This document shows, one piece after another, positions 1 through 4,616 of a DNA stretch of 6,255 bases. Positions within the stretch are counted from its first letter, which is position 1. Every line of letters begins with the position of its first letter. Source of the DNA: Gallionella sp. (GTDB taxonomy: Bacteria; Pseudomonadota; Gammaproteobacteria; Burkholderiales; Gallionellaceae); assembly GCA_004298605.1 (NCBI GenBank), contig SCPW01000098.1, forward strand, positions 1 through 6,255, written 5' to 3'. The notes under the pieces are model-generated. The model had not been told where the DNA came from, did not search any database, and saw only the letters and a list, made by a program, of their open reading frames with translations. Made by a program: the position numbers and the translations under genes.

Positions 1-2
1 AC

Positions 3-65
<63 letters not shown>

Positions 66-150
66 GTTAATAAAACCAATATAGATCAATCTGTTATTGT
101 GTATCTGTGGTGGAGTGGCCTGCTTATTGCTTTAACTGTTGCAGATGCGG

Positions 151-165
151 GGCACAAGCTTGGCA
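151..165 (+). promoter_or_regulatory. Candidate sigma-54 (-24/-12) promoter of the first PEP-CTERM gene
   Basis: GGCAC at 151-155 and TGGCA at 161-165 place GG (151-152) and GC (163-164) at the spacing of the RpoN consensus TGGCACG-N4-TTGC. Mismatches are the base before GG and one T of the -12 element. The predicted start near 176 gives a short leader before the ATG at 198, with GGAG at 188-191 as ribosome binding site. PEP-CTERM genes are known in several species to depend on RpoN with the PrsK/PrsR two-component system, which fits. Called by eye only. Confidence 0.45.
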
Positions 166-197
166 TCAAGAAAATTAACCCAACTCCGGAGCAATGA

Positions 198-899
198 ATG
201 AAAAATAAAACCACACGAACCCTGTTTGTTGCAATTGCTTTCAGCGCAGGCCTGTTATCCGCCGCCACCGCCACCGCCGCCCTGATCGATCAGGGCGGCG
301 GGATGATCTACGACAATGACCTCAATATCACTTGGCTCAAAGACGCCAACTATGCCAAGACCTCGGGCTATGATGCCGATGGCCTGATGAATTGGGCCGA
401 TGCCAAAGCATGGGCGGAAAATCTGGTCTACGGCGGCTACAGCGACTGGCGTCTGCCCACCGTGACCGACACCTTTTTGCTGGGGTGCGACTGGAGCTTC
501 GGCGGCACCGACTGCGGCTACAACGTCGACACTGCCACTGGCGAGATGGCGCACCTGTTCTACGACGAACTGGGCAACAAGGCGTACTTCGACACCTCGG
601 GCAGTTGGCCACAGCCGGGCTGGGGTCTGTCCAACACAGGCCCCTTCACTAATTTTCAGTCCGATGACTACTGGTCCGGTACTGAGTACGCGCCGAATTC
701 CAACAAAGCGTGGCACTTCTATGCCAAGCTCGGTTACCAGGGCGCGGGCGGCACTAAGGACAACCTTATGTTCGCCTTGGCTGTTCGCCCCGGACAAGTC
801 GTTGCCGCCCCTCCCGGTGCAGTCCCGGAGCCTGCGACAACGTGGCTGCTGGGCTTGGGGCTGCTGGGGTTGGCGGGCGTGGTGCGGCGGCGTGGGTAA
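198..899 (+). CDS. DUF1566 (Lcl_C) domain protein with PEP-CTERM sorting signal, copy 1
   Basis: This 233-residue protein is secreted and probably exosortase-processed. Residues 1-28 form a Sec signal peptide (basic start, hydrophobic core, ATATAA before the likely cleavage site). Residues about 29-197 form a DUF1566/Lcl_C domain, with the typical GGGMIYD, LTW/ITWL, YSDWRLPT, MAHLFYDELG, YWSGTE and final ALAVRPG blocks; the family is thought to have a C-type-lectin-like fold. The C-terminus has VPEPA (209-213), a hydrophobic helix (about 214-228) and an RRR tail, the complete PEP-CTERM signal recognised by exosortase (EpsH/XrtA family). The ATG at 198 has GGAG six bases upstream. The gene is followed by two hairpins, so it is probably a separate transcript from its paralogue downstream. 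The ligand is unknown. The lectin-like domain could be a DGR target type, but no variable repeat is demonstrable. Confidence 0.9.
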   Translation: MKNKTTRTLFVAIAFSAGLLSAATATAALIDQGGGMIYDNDLNITWLKDANYAKTSGYDADGLMNWADAKAWAENLVYGGYSDWRLPTVTDTFLLGCDWSFGGTDCGYNVDTATGEMAHLFYDELGNKAYFDTSGSWPQPGWGLSNTGPFTNFQSDDYWSGTEYAPNSNKAWHFYAKLGYQGAGGTKDNLMFALAVRPGQVVAAPPGAVPEPATTWLLGLGLLGLAGVVRRRG

Positions 900-908
900 T
901 TCGGCGCG

Positions 909-939
909 GGGTTGAAACACCTCGCGCTTCAACCCTTTT
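909..939 (+). terminator. Rho-independent terminator-like hairpin after PEP-CTERM gene 1
   Basis: GGGTTGAA (909-916) and TTCAACCC (928-935) form a perfect 8-bp stem with an 11-nt loop, followed directly by TTTT (936-939). It begins ten bases after the stop codon of the first PEP-CTERM gene, the expected place for an intrinsic terminator. Confidence 0.7.
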
Positions 940-944
940 CGGTG

Positions 945-973
945 CGCAGGGGGCGGTAGCCCCCTGCGGTTTT
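945..973 (+). terminator. Second tandem terminator-like hairpin
   Basis: The arms at 945-954 and 959-968 make a perfect 10-bp GC-rich stem around a GGTA tetraloop. A short T run follows at 970-973. Together with the hairpin at 909-939 it forms a double terminator between the two paralogous genes. Confidence 0.65.
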
Positions 974-1037
974 CCGGGCGACAGCCCAGTTTGTCGGGAT
1001 TCTTTACGCATCTCCCGCAACAAATACCAACCGTTTT

Positions 1038-1120
1038 TGCAGGAGGCCCGCTTGTGGGCCGAATAACCGCTGCGGCTGCGGCAAACGTGGACTGTTCGCG
1101 CCGCAAGCGGACGCTCCTAC
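1038..1120. repeat. BIME-like pair of inverted REP elements (GTAGGAG class)
   Basis: The left unit (about 1039-1066) carries GCAGGAG, a hairpin GGCCC/GGGCC (1045-1049 with 1056-1060), then CGAATAAC. The right unit (about 1094-1120) is its inverted counterpart: read on the minus strand it runs GTAGGAGCG, CCGCTTGCGG, CGCGAAC, with a CCGC/GCGG stem (1101-1104 with 1107-1110). This head, hairpin and CGAA order resembles the REP class common in Pseudomonas and other proteobacteria. The pair fills most of the gap between the PEP-CTERM paralogues. Confidence 0.55.
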
Positions 1121-1123
1121 CGG

Positions 1124-1142
1124 GTGCGGCAGATGCCCGCAC
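1124..1142. repeat. Small hairpin upstream of PEP-CTERM gene 2
   Basis: GTGCGG (1124-1129) and CCGCAC (1137-1142) form a perfect 6-bp stem with a 7-nt loop. There is no T run after it, so it is not a classical terminator. It lies 25 bases before the chosen start codon at 1168, within the probable promoter or leader region. Its role is unknown. Confidence 0.4.
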
Positions 1143-1167
1143 AATCACTTTGGGAATTACCTTGAAA

Positions 1168-1782
1168 ATGAAATCTCTAATTTGGGTTCTGTTGGCAGGG
1201 CTGGCGCTGAGCAGCGCGGCACAGGCCAGCCTCATCAATCGTGGCGGCGGCATGATCTACGACGACGACCGCAACCTCACCTGGCTGGCGGATGCCAACT
1301 ACGCCCAGACCAGCGGCTACGTTGGAGACGGTCTAATGTCCTGGCCCGACGCCAACGCCTGGGCAGCCAACCTCAGCTACGGCGGCTACACCGACTGGCG
1401 TCTGCCGACGGCGTTGAACCAGGATCTCAGCGGGCCGTGTGGCAGCGGCGACGGCTGCACCGGCAGCGAGATGGGCCACCTGTTCTATAGCGAGTTGGGC
1501 GGCGTGGCAGGTGAATCCATCCTGAGCAGTTCAGACCCGGATTTGGTCAAGTTCAGCAACATCCAGCCTAACGCCTACTGGTCCGGTACGGAGAAAGAGA
1601 TTCATATATCTCAAGCGTGGTTCTTCGGCATGGACAATGGCTACCAAGGCTTTACAAAGTTCACTAATTTCTACGCTTGGGCTGTCCGTGATGGCGATGT
1701 CGCCGTCGTACCGGAGCCGGCGACGTTGCTGTTGCTGGGGTTGGGCATGGCCGGTTTGGGGCTCGCGCGGCGGCGTCGGTGA
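1168..1782 (+). CDS. DUF1566 (Lcl_C) domain protein with PEP-CTERM sorting signal, copy 2
   Basis: This is a paralogue of the gene at 198-899. An open frame extends upstream to 991, but I chose the ATG at 1168 because it gives a clean signal peptide (MKSLIWVLLAGLALSSAAQA, cleavage after residue 20); the extension only translates repeat DNA. Of 204 residues, about 21-175 are the DUF1566/Lcl_C domain, sharing with copy 1 the blocks GGGMIYD, LTWLADANYAQTSGY, YGGYTDWRLPT, EMGHLFY, AYWSGTE and AWAVRDG. VPEPA (181-185), a hydrophobic helix and RRRR at the end form the PEP-CTERM signal, so the product should be exported and handled by an exosortase. A ribosome binding site is weak (GGGAA about ten bases upstream). 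Copies 1 and 2 differ throughout, including third codon positions, as expected of an old duplication. Confidence 0.88.
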   Translation: MKSLIWVLLAGLALSSAAQASLINRGGGMIYDDDRNLTWLADANYAQTSGYVGDGLMSWPDANAWAANLSYGGYTDWRLPTALNQDLSGPCGSGDGCTGSEMGHLFYSELGGVAGESILSSSDPDLVKFSNIQPNAYWSGTEKEIHISQAWFFGMDNGYQGFTKFTNFYAWAVRDGDVAVVPEPATLLLLGLGMAGLGLARRRR

Positions 1783-1852
1783 CGAGTTAACGGGGTCAAC
1801 TTCGCATTACTTTCTGCTGCCATACGAACAGAGAGCATGAACCCGCGTAAGG

Positions 1853-1885
1853 CGTAGGGCGCAATAACCGGAGGGCATTGCGCCG
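1853..1885 (+). repeat. Left REP hairpin of the RAYT unit
   Basis: A GTAG head (1854-1857) is followed by GGCGCAAT (1858-1865), an 11-nt loop and ATTGCGCC (1877-1884), a perfect 8-bp stem. The head-plus-hairpin design is that of REP sequences handled by RAYT enzymes. Positions 1853-1885 are a perfect 33-nt inverted copy of 2448-2480, on the other side of the transposase gene. Confidence 0.9.
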
Positions 1886-1912
1886 TATGTAAATAGCCGC
1901 AATACTCTCACG

Positions 1913-2443
1913 ATGCCTGATTATCGACGCGCCTGGCACCCGGGCGGCACCTATTTCTTCACCGTCAATCTGCTGCAACGGAATGGCAACGACTTGTTGA
2001 CCCGGCATATTGATTTGCTGCGTGACACCGTTCGTTCGGTCCGGCAACGTCATCCCTTTGTGATTCATGGTTGGGTTGTCTTGCCCGATCATCTTCACTG
2101 CGTCATCGAATTACCCTTGGATGACGCTGATTTTGCCACCCGCTGGCGCTTGATCAAAATGGGTGTTTCCAAGGCATTACCCCGGACGGAACGGCTATCC
2201 GAGGTTCGGGCAAATCGTGGTGAACGAGGTATTTGGCAACGCCGGTATTGGGAACACCTGATTCGCGACGAAGCGGACTTCCGGGCGCATATGGATTATG
2301 TGCATATCAACCCGGTGAAACATGGGCTGGTGGCATGTGTGCAGGATTGGCCGTATTCGACGTTTCATCACTTGGTGGCGCAAGGTGTCTATCCGCTGGA
2401 CTGGGCGGGTGGGGGTGTGGCGTCGTTGGGTTATCCCGACTAA
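1913..2443 (+). CDS. REP-associated tyrosine transposase (RAYT, Y1/IS200-like HUH family)
   Basis: This 176-residue protein is a single-strand DNA endonuclease/transposase of the Y1_Tnp (PF01797) HUH superfamily. The N-terminal block WHPGGTYFFTVNL (about 8-20) is typical of RAYTs. The HUH metal-binding motif is H60-L61-H62 in LPDHLHCVIE. The likely catalytic tyrosine is Y129 in YVHINPVKHGLV, followed by the characteristic DWPYSTFHH block (145-153). The length matches the family and no residue looks missing. RAYTs are usually single-copy and non-autonomous in the classical sense; they bind and cleave REP hairpins with a GTAG/GGAG head. That substrate sits on both sides here (1853-1885 and, inverted, 2448-2480), starting 4 bases after the stop codon on the right. 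No convincing Shine-Dalgarno precedes the ATG at 1913. Confidence 0.92.
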   Translation: MPDYRRAWHPGGTYFFTVNLLQRNGNDLLTRHIDLLRDTVRSVRQRHPFVIHGWVVLPDHLHCVIELPLDDADFATRWRLIKMGVSKALPRTERLSEVRANRGERGIWQRRYWEHLIRDEADFRAHMDYVHINPVKHGLVACVQDWPYSTFHHLVAQGVYPLDWAGGGVASLGYPD

Positions 2444-2447
2444 CATC

Positions 2448-2480
2448 CGGCGCAATGCCCTCCGGTTATTGCGCCCTACG
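2448..2480 (-). repeat. Right REP hairpin of the RAYT unit (inverted)
   Basis: GGCGCAAT (2449-2456), an 11-nt loop and ATTGCGCC (2468-2475) form a perfect 8-bp stem followed by CTAC (2476-2479), which is the GTAG head on the minus strand. The 33 bases are the exact reverse complement of 1853-1885. It begins just after the RAYT stop and ends 11 bases before the first codon of the reverse transcriptase remnant. Confidence 0.9.
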
Positions 2481-2491
2481 TCAATTGCTTC

Positions 2492-3598
2492 ATGAGCATC
2501 GACAAAGACATCCTGTTCCGGCTACTGGCCGCGAAAATCAAGGATGACAATGCGTTGTGGCTGACGCACCTGCTGGTGTATCACGATTGCACCGGCGACT
2601 ATGTGATGCGCGGCGCGCCCGGGTTGCTGGATAAAATCGCGCCGCACAAGTCCCTGTTCGGCGCGGCTCCCGGCAAGGGTCTGCCGATCGGCAACCTGAA
2701 CAGCCAATTTTTCGCCAACGTCTATCTCAACGGTCTCGATCAGTTCGTCAAGCATGAGCTGCGCTGCCGCCACTATCTGCGCTATTGCGACGATTTTGTG
2801 CTGCTGAGTAATTTCCCGGAACAACTCGCAGAATGGCGCGGGCGGATTGAAACCTACTTGCGCGATAAACTTTGTCTGGAACTGAATCCCCGGCAACTTC
2901 TTGCGCCGGTTTCGAACGGGGTAAATTTCCTCGGTTACATCGTGCGCCGCGATTACCTGCTGGTGCGGTGCCGGGTGGTAAATCACCTGAAGGAGAAGCT
3001 ACGCGGGTTTGAAGGCAAACTGGTCAGCGAGATAGCTGGCGTGCGTTGCTACCATTTCGACCGTGTTGTGCTGGACCAGTTGGCGGCTACCTTATCCTCG
3101 TATCTGGGGCACTTCAAGCTGGCGAATAGCCGGAATCTCTGGCAGGCGATCTGGAAGCGGTTTGATTATCTGGCGCAATACTTCGAGTTCGAGGCCGAAA
3201 GCTGGCGGCTGGTGCGCAAGTTTATCGCGCCGCAGGGGCTGCGGTGTGTCAAGGCGCAGTATCGCCATTTCCGCTGGCGCTTTCCGGACGATGCGCTGTT
3301 TTTCCGCGTGGGGCGGTTTATCGAATTCTACGATGTGGGGGTAAGCCAGGTTGCACGGTATCTGGGGCTGGATGTTATGCGCAAAAACCGGCGTGGGGCG
3401 CGTAGCGGTTTCCCGCTTAGCCAGGTTGGGCGTCATTTGAGGGCGCTATTGGATGCGGGGGTTGGTGTGGTTTATGTCGGTGAACGCGCCAGCCCGTTTG
3501 GCGGAATTCGGCAGCGTATGCCGTTGTGGCGGCGGGCGAGAGTACAGGATATGTGCGAAGAGACAAAGGGGTTCCCGATTAGCCACGAGATTCAGTAG
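2492..3598 (+). CDS. N-terminally truncated DGR-type reverse transcriptase with C-terminal MutS-I-like domain
   Basis: This 368-residue frame holds the C-terminal part of a reverse transcriptase. It opens with SIDKDIL, the second half of RT motif A, so motifs before it and the first catalytic Asp are absent. Kept motifs are GLPIGNLNSQ (63-72; the GxxxSQ form is characteristic of diversity-generating retroelement RTs), YCDD (98-101, two catalytic Asp) and LCLELNPRQLL...GVNFLGYIV (127-151). A linker leads to residues about 256-331, which resemble MutS domain I: PDDALFFRVGRFIEFY matches its LFFRMGDFYELF block and keeps the Phe-x-Glu pair (F276, E278), followed by FPLSQVGRHLRALLDAGVGVVYVGE. MutS-like accessory proteins are reported for some DGRs. 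The ATG at 2492 has no ribosome binding site; it lies 48 bases after, and in frame with, the RAYT stop. Catalysis is unlikely in this form. A non-DGR RT lineage cannot be excluded. Confidence 0.82.
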   Translation: MSIDKDILFRLLAAKIKDDNALWLTHLLVYHDCTGDYVMRGAPGLLDKIAPHKSLFGAAPGKGLPIGNLNSQFFANVYLNGLDQFVKHELRCRHYLRYCDDFVLLSNFPEQLAEWRGRIETYLRDKLCLELNPRQLLAPVSNGVNFLGYIVRRDYLLVRCRVVNHLKEKLRGFEGKLVSEIAGVRCYHFDRVVLDQLAATLSSYLGHFKLANSRNLWQAIWKRFDYLAQYFEFEAESWRLVRKFIAPQGLRCVKAQYRHFRWRFPDDALFFRVGRFIEFYDVGVSQVARYLGLDVMRKNRRGARSGFPLSQVGRHLRALLDAGVGVVYVGERASPFGGIRQRMPLWRRARVQDMCEETKGFPISHEIQ

Positions 3599-3675
3599 GC
3601 TCCAAGCAAGGGTTTCCCCCCCCCTCTCCCGCAGGCGGGAGAAGGGGGCTGCTGAACTTTGTGGCTAATCAGGAA
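3572..3675. repeat. Long imperfect inverted repeat spanning the RT stop codon
   Basis: The outer arms 3572-3586 and 3661-3675 pair over 15 bp with one mismatch (GATTAGCCAC against GTGGCTAATC). A second pairing, TTCAG (3591-3595) with CTGAA (3652-3656), follows after four-base gaps on both sides. Inside lies the GC-rich hairpin of 3619-3648. The RT stop codon (3596-3598) is inside the structure. It may be a terminator region, a small mobile repeat or a remnant of rearrangement; I do not recognise the family. Confidence 0.6.
3619..3648. terminator. GC-rich hairpin downstream of the RT gene
   Basis: Arms 3619-3631 and 3636-3648 form a 7-bp stem, one mismatch and a further 5 bp, around a four-base loop. 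It is the CCCTCTCCCGC/GCGGGAGAAGGGGG type of intergenic repeat. It could terminate RT transcription, but no T tract follows directly, so the assignment as terminator is weak. Confidence 0.45.
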
Positions 3676-3740
3676 GGGGTTTGACATCACTGGATGTGCT
3701 CTTCTCGCTGGCTTGAAGGGCAGGTTTTTGTCAGCGGCTA

Positions 3741-4490
3741 TTGAGCGCTAAAGATTTTTATGGGCTGGCCTTATTTGGTAAACCGGGCGATACGCTGATC
3801 GAGGCGACCAGCGGCAATACCGGCATCGCGCTGGCGATGGCGGCGGCGGTGCGCGGCTACAAAATGATTTTGGTGATGCCGGACAACCAGAGCGTGGAGC
3901 GCCGCCAGACCATGCGCGCCTACGGTGCGGAACTGCTGCTGACGCCGAAGGAAGGCAGCATGGAACTGGCGCGCGACACGGCGGAAAAACTGCGCGACGC
4001 AGGCCGCGGCATCATCCTCGACCAGTTCGCTAACCCCGATAACCCGCTGGCGCATTACGAAGGCACCGCGCCGGAAATCTGGCGCGACACCGGCGGCAGG
4101 CTCACCCACTTCGTCAGCAGCATGGGTACCACCGGCACCATCATGGGCTGCTCGCGCTTCTTCAAGGAACAAAACTCCAACATTCAGATCATCGGCGTGC
4201 AGCCGGAAGAGGGCGCGCAAATTCCCGGCATCCGCAAATGGCCTGAAGCCTATCTGCCGAAAATTTACAACGGCAAAAATGTGGACAGGCTGGAATATGT
4301 GAGCCAGCGCGATGCGGAGGAAATGACCCGCCGCCTGGCGCGCGAGGAAGGCATCTTCTGCGGCATTTCATCGGGCGGCGCAATGGCGGTGGCGCTACGT
4401 ATTTCGCAACAGGTCGAGAACGCGACCATCGCGTTTATCGTCTGTGACCGGGGGGATCGCTATTTGAGTGCGGGGGTGTTTCCGGCGTGA
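3741..4490 (+). pseudogene. cysM: 5'-truncated cysteine synthase B (CysM)
   Basis: CysM makes L-cysteine from O-acetylserine and sulfide or thiosulfate with PLP, in the cytoplasm. From KPGDTLIEATSGNTG (residues 14-28 of this frame) to the end, the sequence follows CysM closely: MPDNQSVERRQTMRAYGAEL (46-65), FVSSMGTTGTIMG (124-136, PLP phosphate loop), QPEEGAQIPGIRKWPEAYLP (154-173), EGIFCGISSGGA (203-214) and CDRGDRYLS (235-243). About 55-60 N-terminal residues are lacking relative to the roughly 300-residue enzyme, including the GNTPLV block and the SVKDR segment that carries the PLP lysine. The best available start is TTG at 3741, an in-frame TGA at 3714 blocks extension, and residues 1-13 are not clearly CysM. 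The product should be inactive. The break is next to the RT region, suggesting that rearrangement removed the 5' end. Confidence 0.85.
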
Positions 4491-4527
4491 TGCGAGATTG
4501 TGTTTTGAGCGAGTAGATGAGTTTGGC

Positions 4528-4603
4528 GTAGGTTGGGTCGAGCGTAGCGATACCCAACATGCACTTGAAACTGATGGGTATCGCGTTGCTCAACCCATCC
4601 TAC
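4528..4603. repeat. BIME: two inverted REP elements between convergent genes
   Basis: Left unit: GTAG (4528-4531), then GTTGGGT (4532-4538) pairing with ACCCAAC (4552-4558). Right unit, inverted: GATGGGT (4573-4579) pairing with ACCCATC (4593-4599), then CTAC (4600-4603). Read in the same orientation the 31-base units agree at about 25 positions, and one stem base pair is exchanged T-A for A-T with pairing kept. It fills the gap between cysM and the convergent amiC and could act as a bidirectional terminator. The GTAG head matches that of the RAYT-flanking REPs although the stems differ. Confidence 0.8.
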
Positions 4604-4616
4604 CGCGCTGCGTCCA

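Noticed and set aside
1039..1142. CRISPR-like or riboswitch structure between the PEP-CTERM genes
   Set aside because: Repeats are inverted, not direct, with no regular spacers; the pattern fits a REP/BIME pair plus a small hairpin.
991..1167. Upstream extension of the second PEP-CTERM frame to a TTG at 991
   Set aside because: The extension translates terminator-proximal and REP DNA and would place the signal peptide internally. The ATG at 1168 gives a normal signal peptide.
255..1253. 332-codon minus-strand open frame opposite the PEP-CTERM genes
   Set aside because: It mirrors two well-supported coding regions and the repeat-filled gap between them. It is rich in Arg/Pro/Ala, ends in poly-Gly and shows no domain.
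660..1700. Adenine-directed variation between the two DUF1566 genes as proof of DGR activity
   Set aside because: Differences between copies occur at all bases and third codon positions, adenines in the TACTGGTCCGGTAC block are conserved, and no template copy is present. Ordinary paralogue divergence explains it.
3681..3720. TTGACA at 3681-3686 as a -35 box for cysM
   Set aside because: No acceptable -10 hexamer occurs 16-18 bases downstream, and the gene is truncated, so its native promoter is probably gone.
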